Source of the DNA: Selaginella moellendorffii
Lineage: Eukaryota; Streptophyta; Lycopodiopsida; Selaginellales; Selaginellaceae
Assembly: GCF_000143415.4 (NCBI RefSeq)
Contig: NW_003314311.1
Span: 905,062 to 969,061, forward strand
Direction: 5' to 3'
DNA: 64,000 nucleotides
The number at the start of each line of letters is the position of its first letter. Position 1 is the first letter of the stretch. This document shows, piece after piece, positions 47,952 through 57,127 of the stretch. The notes below the pieces were generated by a model. The model ran no database searches. It saw only the letters and a program-made list of their open reading frames with translations, and was not told the origin of the DNA. Made by a program: the position numbers and the translations under genes.

Positions 47952-48794
47952 CAAAGACCTACATAATCACACAATGTTTTTTCAGTATCAAATAAGAAGT
48001 AATTACCTCTGATTGTCCTATCCAGCTCACTTTGCATCCCTATATTCTACATGTCAAAAGAAAGATACTAAGAAAGTAGTGCCTCCAATCTTCAAGAACT
48101 TACCTTGATTTACTGCTATTATCTTAGTGTTCTTGTAAATTTTGTGTTCTTTCGTGATTGTTCTCAACTCACAGCCAATGATGAGAGGTGCCTGAGGCAA
48201 GGCACTCTAGTCTAGGTTAATGAGAAACGAGCATCAAACCTTCATGATAGACCAAATGCTGAAATGTGAACAATATTCAACCAAGGACATTCAACCATTC
48301 CCCACTTCGGGATCTGAAAGATAGAACTTGAGAAATTTATGATTCCAGCCTCTGGGACGAGCATGAGATGCCCACAAATTGTTGTCATCCGCTATGCAAG
48401 CGAAACTGGTCAAGAAAGGGAAAAAGAAGAAGAACTTTACTGTGGCCATCTGTCTTTCACGTCAAATGATGTCTGCCAGCTATTCACATACTTCCCAGCC
48501 CACACAGCTGGATGATATTCTCCCCTATGCACAGAAACATAAGCTCTTATATCACATGAGATAGCAAGAAGAAAAAAATTACCATTCACACATTGCATGG
48601 ATGCTTGCTTTTTTTAGTATCTCACTCATCACAGGATTCCTTAGATGAAAATGTTGTTGGCATACTGAGCATGAGAAGGCTGATTTTTCCTGTGAAAGCA
48701 ATTGTCATACTTGAGGAGATTTGCGTGGTATGATGTCGATTTCTATTTTTCTCTTGGCTCCTTTTTATATTTTAATTTTGTTTTTCCTCTGTAG
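47952..48794. other. Unassigned spacer
   Basis: No recognised gene. The region just left of 48795 ends in an acceptor-like CTCTGTAG and may include decayed upstream exons or introns of the phosphatase fragment. Confidence 0.4.
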
Positions 48795-49280
48795 ATGCTG
48801 TCCCGGGACCACATTTGGCACGACCCTGGTTTCATACACATTGCACGAATCCAAAATCTTAGGCCTGATACAAGATATTTGTACCGGTATGGAAGGTAAG
48901 GAAGGTTTTCTTTCATCTTCTGTGCTGACTCTAAAGTCTGATTATTTGCAGTGATAATTCTGGCTGATCCAACTTGAAAACGTTCACTACTCCTCCGGCT
49001 GGAGGAGCTTACAGTATGAAGTTTTTAATCTTTGGAGACATGGGAAAGGCTGAACGAGATGACAGCTTGGAGCATTACATCCAATTAAGTTAAATCTCAG
49101 AAACTCTTACATCTTGCCAACTTCACGCTCCTGAACTATTTATGTTTGCAGCCAGGTGCACTGCAAGTTACTGATGCCATGGCAAAAGAGGTCGTAGATG
49201 TAATTTTCCACATTGGAGACTTAAGCTATGTTACTGGCTTCCTTGCTGAATGGGACCATTTCCTGGAGATGATCAAGCTG
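48795..49280 (+). pseudogene. Purple acid phosphatase, N-terminal/central fragment
   Basis: Three exon pieces match plant purple acid phosphatases (secreted binuclear metallo-phosphatases). Exon one, 48795-48895, contains WHDPGFIHIARIQNL and YLYRYG. A 56-bp intron follows (48896-48951, GT...AG). Exon two contains TTPPAGGAY, FLIFGDMGKAERDDS and LEHYIQ. Exon three, 49152-49280, contains FHIGDLSYVTGFLAEWDHF. The metal-binding motifs GDMG and GDLSY are present. A TGA at 48965-48967 replaces the usual Trp, and the second donor has decayed (TTAAGT). The reading stops abruptly after FLEMIKL; the next part of the same protein is found at 52149 on the opposite strand. Confidence 0.8.
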
Positions 49281-49433
49281 TGAGAAGAAATAACTCAAGT
49301 GACACTTTGAAACGGAACAAAAGTGGCATGTTTACTGTACCCACGTTCATGCATCTCGAAACTTGTGCCCCTTGGCATTTGCAAGTCATTCTCCTGGAAA
49401 ATGTCTGCAAATGATAAGCTGTTCATTAGGAGG

Positions 49434-49468
<35 letters not shown>

Positions 49469-49659
49469 TACCTTCCAACAAGGTTCGCCAGATCATCACC
49501 TGTACTTTTGAGATCCCACATCCAGGGGAACAACAATGAGAACTTTTGACTTTAATACCACTGCCGATCTCTGTATAGACAAAAAAAATGTCTTCTATTC
49601 TACGTCTTCTTCCACAATTCTACAACTGATCTCTTCCAGAATAAGACGTGAAGCCAGCT
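49281..49659. other. Spacer with a long A-run
   Basis: Contains an uninterrupted run of about 30 A at roughly 49434-49463 on the plus strand, just upstream of the acyl-CoA synthetase fragment. No upstream exons of that enzyme were recognised here. Confidence 0.5.
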
Positions 49660-50769
49660 TAAGCTTGCCATGCATCTATCTCTGGACTCTCCCACTCTTC
49701 CATTTCAATGGGTGGTACTTTCCTTGGGCAGTCGCAGCTCTGGCCGGGACCAACATATGTCTTCACCAGGTTTGCTTTTCCTCATCTCTTCATTTAAGCT
49801 CGTATAGCAGTAAAGTTCCTCGTTTCCACAAGTGACGGCCAAAGGAATCTTTGCTGCCATAGCCGAGCACAATGTGACCAACTTTGGCGCTGCTCCCATG
49901 GTGCTCAACATGATCATAAGTGCGGCAACGGGCTCAACGTTCTCGCGGCTCCAACACAGGCAAGTCAGGATAATGACCACGGGTGCGGCTCCTCTGGCAG
50001 CAGTCCTGGCTAAAATCGAAGCTCTCAGGTTTCATGTGATGCACGTCTACGGGCTCACGGAAACATATGGTCCATGCACTGTGTGCGAGTGGAATCCCGA
50101 ATGGGACAGCCTTTCGCCCAATGAGCAGGCCAGGCTCAAGGCTTGGCAGGGTGTGAAATACGTTTTCCTCGATGGCTTACAGGTGCTCAACTCTGAAACT
50201 CTGGAACCTGTTGCCAAGGACGGTGTCACCATTGGCTAAGTTTGCATGCATGGGAACATGGCATTCAAGGGGCACTTGAACAATCCACAGGCGACGCTGG
50301 AGAGCTTTAGAGGAGGATGGTTCCACTCCGGGGACTTGGCAGTTTGGCATCCCAATGGATATATCGAGATCAAGGATATTATCATTTCTGGAGGGGAGAA
50401 CATTGGCAGCCTGGAAGTGGAGAGCATCTTGTACAGGTAAAAGGAGAGTTTTTTCTTCTTTGTTTCTCGTTAAAGTTTGCTTCTTTTTCTTCCAGGCATC
50501 CAGCAGTGTTGGAAGCTGCTGTGGTGGCGGGGCCAGACGAGAAGTGGGGCGAGTCTCCATGCGCGTTTGTGTCCCTCAAGCACAGCGTGAGAAGAAACGA
50601 GGAGGAGATACTCTTGTTCTGTCGTCAGCATTTGCCAAAGTTCATGGTGCCAAAGAGCGTCATCATTCTCGCGGCCTTGGACAAAACTGCGACTGGCAAG
50701 ATCCAAAAACAGGTGCTGCGCAGCAAAGCAAGAGCTCTTGGCAGCATCAAGCAAATCAGCAAGCTCTAA
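49660..50769 (+). pseudogene. Peroxisomal AMP-binding acyl-CoA synthetase (AAE type), 5'-truncated
   Basis: Matches the C-terminal half of plant acyl-activating enzymes, which form acyl-CoA from carboxylic acids via an acyl-AMP. Seen in order: LWTLPLFHFNGWYFPWAVAA, a first intron beginning 49770, FGAAPMVLNMI, VYGLTETYGP, GWFHSGDLAVWHPNGYIEI, SGGENI, a 59-bp intron (50437-50495), and TATGKIQKQVLR. The protein ends SKL, a type 1 peroxisomal targeting signal. Defects: the P-loop half (TSGTT.RPKG region) is absent. A TAA stands at 50237-50239 where Glu is usual. About four residues (usually DRSK) are missing before DIIISGGENI. The first donor appears to lack a G. The rest of the C-terminal frame is clean, so inactivation may be recent. 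Confidence 0.8.
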
Positions 50770-51035
50770 CAGCCAACTATTGAACTTGTAAATCTTAAAA
50801 TCGTTCATGGCCTGGAAAATCCCCATGGCAATTTTAAACCGGTCAACTACTGTTCCGTCCGTTGTAATGTACTGGAATGAAAAATAAATAAATAATATAC
50901 AAGAACCAAGAACGCAATTCATCTACCTCAAACAATAGCTTTGTCTTATCGGCTGTCACTCTTGCATATCCAAATGCAGACCTTCGAATCAAGCTCCATG
51001 AACTAAACTGTCAGAAAAAAAAAATAGAATAATGC

Positions 51036-51314
51036 TTTATTTCGTTAAAGTGGAATTTTTCATTATCCCACTTATGGTGTGTGGCCACATGCCATTTTTA
51101 TAACAACAATAAAAAATTGAAGTTTTAGCTTTATAATTTATAAATTAAAAACTTTTTATATGATTTTGTGTTATAATATTGTGAAATATAAAAAATAAAT
51201 TAAAAAACTGATAGAAATATTAATAAATATTAATTAAGTACTAGGAAATGGCATGTGGACACATGCTAATTAATGTCCCACTTTACTGAATAAGTTCCAC
51301 TTTAACGAAATAAA
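51036..51314. mobile_element. MITE-like element with long terminal inverted repeats
   Basis: The left arm starts TTTATTTCGTTAAAGTGGAA at 51036. The right arm is its reverse complement, ending at 51314. Similarity extends about 60 bp inward, including CCACATGCCA on both sides. The middle is AT-rich and non-coding. I could not define a target-site duplication with confidence. Confidence 0.65.
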
Positions 51315-52149
51315 ACATAATATCAATACCATATAAAGAGCTTGAATATAGGAAACAAAGCTGCAAGCTTACATTACGAGGGAAGTCATCCAGGCTGAAC
51401 CTGATCATGCCAACCACAGCGTGAACTGGAGCCGAGTAAATTGTAATGTCAAGGAAATTGACACCCACTAAATCCTTGATCGGGTGCTGCAGGCAGCGGC
51501 CCTGAAACACAGCACAAGTTTGCTTGTAGTTGTGAACATGCCCCCACACTGCTAAATCAACCTGTGCAAAGACAATTTCATTCTAGTTTTCCCTTTGAAG
51601 AGCTCGTGTTTTACCTTGTTTTCTCAAGAGCAATGGTTCCACAGCTGCTACAAATTTCAGATCCACATATGGTAGAAGTTTAGAAATACTTCCCAGCAGT
51701 TGAGTGGAGTACTACGTAGATGACTGAAAGAAAAATAGCACACATGAGTTTACAGAATGAAAATGTGGATAAAAACAGTTACCCTGTGAAAACTATCCAT
51801 GGTATACTGAATCTGTCGACAGATTCAAGGTCAGATTTCATCCAAGTGTACTGTAGAAGGTTTCCTTGAAGTAAACATGAAAAGAATAAGAATGCATACT
51901 TGTTCGCTGGTCAAGCTCCAGTCGTGTTCTGTAGAGATGACTGTGAAATGCATGGGGCTGATGTCAGGCATTTGGAAATAAGTTCAATATGGGACTCCAC
52001 ATTTGCCATCTAAGTGTGTTATACAAAGATCATGAATCTGGATAATCTCTGAAAACCACACAGATCAGTCTACAAGTTTTCATAAGACTTTGTGAGTACG
52101 TCTCCTGGTTTCCAATGGCTGCCATGTACGCAATCTTGGATGCTACTGG
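51300..52149 (-). pseudogene. Purple acid phosphatase, C-terminal fragment
   Basis: Read on the minus strand from 52149: PVASKIAYMAAIGNQET, then GKCGVPY and TYFQMPDISPMHFTVISTEH with DWSLTSEQ, WMKSDLESVDR, IPWIVFTGH, KFVAAVEPLLL, VWGHVHNYKQTCAVFQGRC and APVHAVVGMIRFSLDDF. These are the NHE-like (here NQE), VISTEHDW, TGH and GHVHNYE-type motifs of plant purple acid phosphatases, separated by short introns. A TGA lies between VPY and TYF, and a TAG in the segment after TGH. It starts exactly where the plus-strand fragment at 48795-49280 ends. The last ~15 bp overlap the MITE-like element's right end. Confidence 0.8.
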
Positions 52150-52612
52150 AACAGTGACGGAGAAATGCCACAATTAAAAAAATTCTGATTTGCAAAGTTA
52201 TTACCTTTTGTAATTATATCTCAGCCGTTAGATCTTGGCATATACCCAAAATAAGTGTCCCCAGTATATGCTATTATTATACTAGCTCTTTCATTTAAAT
52301 ATATGAGTATGATGATGATGATCTTGAATTTTAGAAACTATATATAATAATATTTTAAGAATAAAATCATAACATTAAATATTGATTACAAAGAGCCTAA
52401 GAAAAATAAAATTAGAATTAGATAAAAAATTAAAAAATAAAATCACAAGATTGAAGAATAAAGCATTTTCTGTGATATGAGTGTTTAATAAAAATTCTCC
52501 TCTGAAATTTTCTCTTTCCACAAGCTCAAATGTTCCCGGCTCAAATCCCTAGACCTAGAAAAAATTTAACTGACAGGATTAGTAATAAATGAAACACACG
52601 TCCTAAAGCATC
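52150..52612. other. AT-rich upstream region of the peroxidase gene
   Basis: No gene recognised. It contains the presumed promoter of the peroxidase gene downstream. Confidence 0.5.
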
Positions 52613-52621
52613 TTTATAAAA
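52613..52621 (+). promoter_or_regulatory. Probable TATA box of the peroxidase gene
   Basis: TTTATAAAAG lies about 60 bp upstream of the ATG at 52678, a reasonable position for the core promoter with a short leader. Confidence 0.55.
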
Positions 52622-52677
52622 GCTTCAGCAACCGAATTCCCTTGTAGAAAAAATCTCGCAGTCCTGGGTCCGTTACG

Positions 52678-53819
52678 ATGATGATCACAAGAGCTCCTCC
52701 TAAAGTTATGGATCGAGCATTCTTCCTCGTTTTGATCCTGGCAGTGATTGATTGGAGCCTGGAAGAGCACCTCACTCCGGATTTCTACCAGGATTCCTGT
52801 CCCAATCTCGAGACCACAGTGCGAGAGACCGTAAATAAGTTCGTCCAGGACGAGCCAGGGATCGCAGCTTCACTCCTTCGCCTACATTTTCACGACTGCT
52901 TTGTCACGGTAAAGTTCGAAGGCAAATCTCACTAGTACCTTGAGTTGATCGAAAAGACGGAGCGTAACTTCTTTTGCAGGGCTGCGATGCTTCAATCCTC
53001 CTGGACGACGTTCCTCCCAGGCTGGGCGAGAAGAGCGCTCCTCCAAACTCAAACTTTTTTCGAGCTTACGAAGTCATCGACGACGTGAAGTTCCAACTGG
53101 AGCAAATCTGCGACGGCGTGGTTTCCTGCGCCGATCTCTTGGCTCTAGCTGCAAGAGAAGCCGTCATAGCGGTGAGCGAAAGGAAAATGCCGAGATCAAA
53201 TCTCTCACCACCATCTTTTCTTCTGTGATAGTCACACGGCCCTCACTGGAAAGTCCACTATGGCCGAAGAGACACCACGGTGGCGAGCTTGGCGGCCGCT
53301 GCGCAGGACATACCTTTCGCCAACGCCACCACCCAAGAGCTCATCACAAGGTTTGAGAACAAAGGCCTGTCCGTGGACGAAATGGTAGCTCTCTCGGGAG
53401 CTCACACAATCGGCCAGACACGCTGCGCGGTCGTCAAGGATCGCCTCTACGACTTCATGGGAACCGGACAGCCGGATCCAGCGCTGGACAAGGATTTGCT
53501 CCAATCCCTCCGTGAATCCTGCCCTGACACGCCCTCGAGCGATGAGAATTTCTCCCCTCTCGACTCCCAGACCCCTCTCCGATTCGACAATGCCTACTTC
53601 ACGGACCTGAGGAGCGGCCGCGGCGTCCTCCGCTCGGATCAAGTGCTCTACTCCACGCCTGGCGCCACCAAGAGCGCCGTCCATATCTACAGCGGCGATT
53701 CAAGCCAGTTCTTCGAGGATTTCGGGAGAGCGATGATCAAGCTAGGCGGATTGACGCCGCTAACAGGGAAGGAGGGCGAAATCCGCCGCTCCTGTCGATT
53801 CCCAAACCGGTGGATCTGA
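52678..53819 (+). CDS. Secreted class III peroxidase, three exons
   Basis: Exons 52678-52908, 52980-53171 and 53232-53819, with GT...AG introns of 71 and 60 bp, encode about 336 residues, the usual length of the family. Residues about 11-28 are a hydrophobic signal peptide (a second ATG at codon 11 is an alternative start). The distal heme site RLHFHDCF gives catalytic Arg68 and His72, followed by GCDASILLDD. VSCADLLALAAREAV lies in exon 2. The proximal heme ligand is His199 in SGAHTIGQTRC. RFDNAYF and SDQ.L match the C-terminal conserved blocks. These enzymes use hydrogen peroxide to oxidise phenolics in the apoplast (lignin, wall cross-linking, defence). The segment before GRRD reads GPHWKVHY where AGGP.W.V.L is usual. 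All landmarks are intact and the gene is GC-rich, so it is probably functional. Confidence 0.92.
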
Positions 53820-53944
53820 AGCTCATAGAACCCTAAATTTAACTAAATTACAAATCCTTTCAAACCTTAAAGCTAGAACCTTAAATTTAGAAAATTAGCC
53901 CTGTTGGATAGTTTTAAGCTACAAATCTATGACATTCTCCCCTT
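53820..53944. other. Convergent 3' region
   Basis: Only about 125 bp separate the peroxidase stop and the stop of the minus-strand gene, so the two genes are tail to tail with short 3' ends. Confidence 0.6.
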
Positions 53945-54862
53945 TCAGACCCATTTCACACTTGATATTTGACCATTGCTATCCCAATGTACTCTACTCT
54001 TCGAAACCAAAGCTCCTTGAGAATCGTATGCATGTAGCTGATTATCTCCAACCACAACCAATTCACTTACTCTCCCTCCTTCCAGCTTTCCATCCAAAAA
54101 CTCCCACTCTGATTTGTCTTCGTTCCAAAAGTAGAGCCAGTTTGCGTTGCTGTCTTGGAACCACTTCATCATCACCAAGACAACCTTGTTCAAAGTTGCC
54201 ATGGCTGGCATCACACCATCCTCAATAATATCCTCTGCAAAGGGTTGTCTCCACCCTTTCTTGTTAACGCCCTTGTAGTCCAAATCCAGAAACCTCCACT
54301 CTAGCACCAATTTTTGGATCCCGCTGTATGGAAAGCTCTCACGCTTGAAAACCCCAACAATCCCATCTTGCAACACAAGCAATCTCTCCAAATTGCAACC
54401 CAAAGGAAACCTCTGTTGCACACTCCACTTGTCCAAGCGCAGATTGTACTTTTGGATCCTGAAATCAGCTGCAACGTAGATGTTATCTTTGAAAAACACC
54501 ATCTGTGGATTGCTCGAAATGTTGGTCATCCAAGTGATTGGATGATCAGTCCCTTTGCAAAGGTCGAACAAGTGGGATTTTCCAAGCTTTCTGCAATACA
54601 TGAGCACAAAGCCTTCCCTGCAACACATAACTCCCCACTCATCACTCGGGTCTCCAGTAGGACATGGAAGTGTTAAATGCCCTTGTATCTCGTAAGGCAG
54701 CTTTACCATCCTTTGCGAAGATTGGCCCTGCGACTGATCATCTTCTAGTTCTAGCCTAGTAGCCCCCTCTTCATTTGCACTTGACTGTTCAGTTTCATTG
54801 GAAGAAGCTCCATTGTCGAGGCTGACCCTTGAAAGAATTTCCAATATTACGTCACATGGCCC
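53945..54862 (-). CDS. Propeller-like protein with an F-box-like N-terminus
   Basis: A minus-strand frame of about 300 codons without introns ends at 53945. The reading begins CDVILEILSRVS, typical of the first helix of an F-box, and runs on into an acidic Ser/Glu-rich linker. It then passes into a region with repeated short hydrophobic strands (GFVLMYCRKLG, HLFDLCKGTD, MVFFKDNIYVAADF, LLVLQDGIVGVF), as in kelch-type propellers of plant F-box proteins. The rest of a normal F-box is absent. No in-frame ATG precedes the F-box-like start: a TAG lies about 18 bases upstream of CDVILE and the nearby ATG is in another frame. Either an upstream intron is missed, the start is at Met about 45 codons further in, or the 5' end is damaged. 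Function as a ubiquitin-ligase adaptor is inference only. Confidence 0.6.
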   Translation of the reverse strand, partial: GPCDVILEILSRVSLDNGASSNETEQSSANEEGATRLELEDDQSQGQSSQRMVKLPYEIQGHLTLPCPTGDPSDEWGVMCCREGFVLMYCRKLGKSHLFDLCKGTDHPITWMTNISSNPQMVFFKDNIYVAADFRIQKYNLRLDKWSVQQRFPLGCNLERLLVLQDGIVGVFKRESFPYSGIQKLVLEWRFLDLDYKGVNKKGWRQPFAEDIIEDGVMPAMATLNKVVLVMMKWFQDSNANWLYFWNEDKSEWEFLDGKLEGGRVSELVVVGDNQLHAYDSQGALVSKSRVHWDSNGQISSVKWV

Positions 54863-54864
54863 AT

Positions 54865-54885
54865 CACCCTAAACCCTAAATCTGT
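54865..54885 (-). promoter_or_regulatory. Telo-box motif upstream of the propeller-like gene
   Basis: Two telomere-type repeats (AAACCCTAA core on the plus strand) lie just upstream of the coding start. A TATATAAA-like sequence is found about 25 bp further out on the minus strand. Telo-boxes are common in 5' regions of plant housekeeping genes. Confidence 0.5.
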
Positions 54886-54909
54886 AAAGCTGCCCTGATT
54901 TATTTATAT

Positions 54910-56062
54910 AGAAGCAAACCTCATGAATAGCTTCTTTTATCAGTCAACGAAAGGTGAGTGACCGTGTATTTTTTCTCATGCTAATGCAGGGCCTCTTCTT
55001 GATCCAAATGCTCTTCAGTATTAACACTGCCTTGCAAGACCAAAAGTGAGAGAGGTGTCTTGCTCCTCTGTGGGTATGTTCTATTGCTTGGCATAAAGTT
55101 TTAGTGACTTGGATATGCATTGCAGAGCACATGAGCATAGACATATGAGTTCATATTCAATGTGCTTCTTTTACTAGTTAAGGAGGAGTCTAGCTCATGG
55201 GTTTGGTCGGCCATTGCTTAATGCTTTTGCAGTTTGCTAACATTGCCTTCCGTTCACAAAGGAGGAGCCATTCTGGACCTTCCTTCTGGGGATTTTGTGG
55301 TATATTAGTCACGGATTGTGAACGCAGGCAAACAATTAATTTCCGAAAGTATCGAAATGGTTATCGTTACAGCTAGTGTGCTTTGAACTCCAGCACCATG
55401 AGTATGACTCGCAATTTTTTGTACCGTTTGAGCTTTCATGCGTTCCGTGTTTCAGTTAATGAGCGAAATGACTTTGTGCGGAATGTGACTCTAAACGCCT
55501 TTGCGCTTGATTCTATGATGGAGTGGCTCTAGCCTCTGTAAATAAGGTATAAAAACTGTTGATTTTCTCATCTCTTGTTCTTGTCAGTGTGTCATTTTCG
55601 CAGCTTGAAAAATTTTCTACCATCTATCCTAACGGAAAAGTGCCTTTCTTTTCCGTCAGTATCAACAACCGTCTCAACTTTGAGGTATCACGTGAAAGAT
55701 TGATTTCATAGTACTTCCTGATGATGCTGTACAAGCATAGCGAGATAAAAATGGAATCAGACGTTCTACGTGGAGATCTTGAGAAGCTCCAATGAAGTTA
55801 ACTATAATGATTTTGATTCTATTACTGTGCTCGGAGAGGCAGCATCACGCAAGGTACAACACCTGGCGTGGTATGGACATTTTTCTTTATTCATTCATTT
55901 ATTTTCTGCCCAGTACATCGCCATCACAAGAAGCACCAGGAGCAACGCTTTCGAGATGGGAGTTCTTATCCACGGAAGCTATTTCATCGAGGTTCGAAAG
56001 CCGCAGTCGAAATCACTTGCTCAGGCCGTAGTTTTCCTTGTTGTGGCGTAGAGCTCTTCTCA
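54910..56062. other. Intergenic region between divergent genes
   Basis: No recognised gene in about 1.15 kb. An open frame upstream of 56063 reads into the protease-like gene from 55868, but it has no signal peptide or domain and is probably leader sequence. The region should contain the promoters of both flanking genes. Confidence 0.5.
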
Positions 56063-57127
56063 ATGGCGGCTATCACGTCGACTCTTATCCTCGTCCTCGT
56101 CTCTGCTATATCTTGCACTGCTCAGTCCCAGCCAAGGCTCTCTCTGCCCTTTGAAACCAGGCAAGTGAACAACGGTAGAAAGACAAGGTATGTCTCCAGG
56201 GTGACTCTCAATGATGCTGGCTCCACGAGCAGCGGCACCAGCTATACCAAAGCCTTCACGATCGATACAAGCTCCAACCAAGTCTCCGTGTCAAGCTGTA
56301 GCAACAACCGTGCCAGTTTCGAGCTCTTGGTCGCGACGAGCAGCTTCTTCACGACAAAGGCCAGTTTTCCCGTCGACATCGACATTGTTTGCAGCAGCAG
56401 CCAGGGAAACGTGATTGGCCTCGCGGCATCAGGTAGCTCCAGCTTACCACTCCAAGTCTCTCGATCGGCTAAACTCGCTCACAGGTTCACGTACTGCCTG
56501 GCTTCCAGCTCTGGCCGCGGTTTGGGCGAGCTCTACATCGGGCAGCAGGGTCCTTACAGGGTCTTCCACAACACGGACATCCTCAACTCTACGTCCCTGC
56601 CAATGCTCTATTTCCCACTCACGGTCTCGTCCTCGGGTTCTTACCACCTTAAGCTCGACAGCGTCTCTCTTGGATCCAAGACCACCGTCACTATTACCAT
56701 GGTGGAGATTGGAACGAGCTTCCGCTACACTCGGCTCCCTCAGGCCGCGTACCAGATGCTCCGAGATGGATTTCTTCGCGAGGTCGGGGAGAAGAAGCTG
56801 GGCAGGGACTCGTCATCGTTTGGAGAGCTGGACTTGTGCTACAAGATGAGCGTGGAGCAGCGAACTACTTTTTCAAACGTGACGATGGTGGTGAGCGGGA
56901 TCCCGTGGATGGTCTCCGGGGATAACTATCTGGTGACCAAGCCGGGGATAAGAAATGTGGCGTGCTTCGCGTTTGTGAGCGCTGGGAAGGATGGACGCAG
57001 CGTAATTGGAACTGCCCAGCAAGAGAACAACTTTGTGGAGTTTGATGTTGATGCCAAGAAGTTGGGTGTGAGTGGCTCGTTGTTTGCTGCCTTTGGGCTT
57101 GCCTGTGAGGACACCTCTGGTTCGTGA
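56063..57127 (+). CDS. Secreted aspartic-protease-fold protein (EDGP/TAXI-like), probably inactive
   Basis: Intronless, 354 residues from ATG 56063, chosen because it starts an evident signal peptide (residues 1-20, MAAITSTLILVLVSAISCTA). It resembles the A1 pepsin fold of plant EDGP, xylanase-inhibitor (TAXI) and glucanase-inhibitor proteins, which act in the apoplast and have lost proteolysis. Evidence is the FTYCLASSS segment (142-150), GELYIG (155-160), the YHLKLDSVSLG block (194-204) and the C-terminal NNFVEFDV...KKLGVSGSL. The first catalytic triad reads DTSS (Asp68) where DTGS is needed. The second reads EIGTS (Glu215) where DSGTS is needed, so protease activity is unlikely. At 354 residues it is shorter than typical nepenthesins (about 430-480). 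Confidence 0.8.
   Translation: MAAITSTLILVLVSAISCTAQSQPRLSLPFETRQVNNGRKTRYVSRVTLNDAGSTSSGTSYTKAFTIDTSSNQVSVSSCSNNRASFELLVATSSFFTTKASFPVDIDIVCSSSQGNVIGLAASGSSSLPLQVSRSAKLAHRFTYCLASSSGRGLGELYIGQQGPYRVFHNTDILNSTSLPMLYFPLTVSSSGSYHLKLDSVSLGSKTTVTITMVEIGTSFRYTRLPQAAYQMLRDGFLREVGEKKLGRDSSSFGELDLCYKMSVEQRTTFSNVTMVVSGIPWMVSGDNYLVTKPGIRNVACFAFVSAGKDGRSVIGTAQQENNFVEFDVDAKKLGVSGSLFAAFGLACEDTSGS

Noticed and set aside
49434-49463. A-run as the tail of a processed pseudogene or LINE/SINE
   Set aside because: The fragments on both sides retain introns, no coding or SINE-like body precedes the A-run, and no target duplication was found.
55868-56062. N-terminal extension of the aspartic-protease-fold protein
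   Set aside because: It begins at a non-canonical point, is not similar to the family, and would bury the clear signal peptide that starts at 56063.
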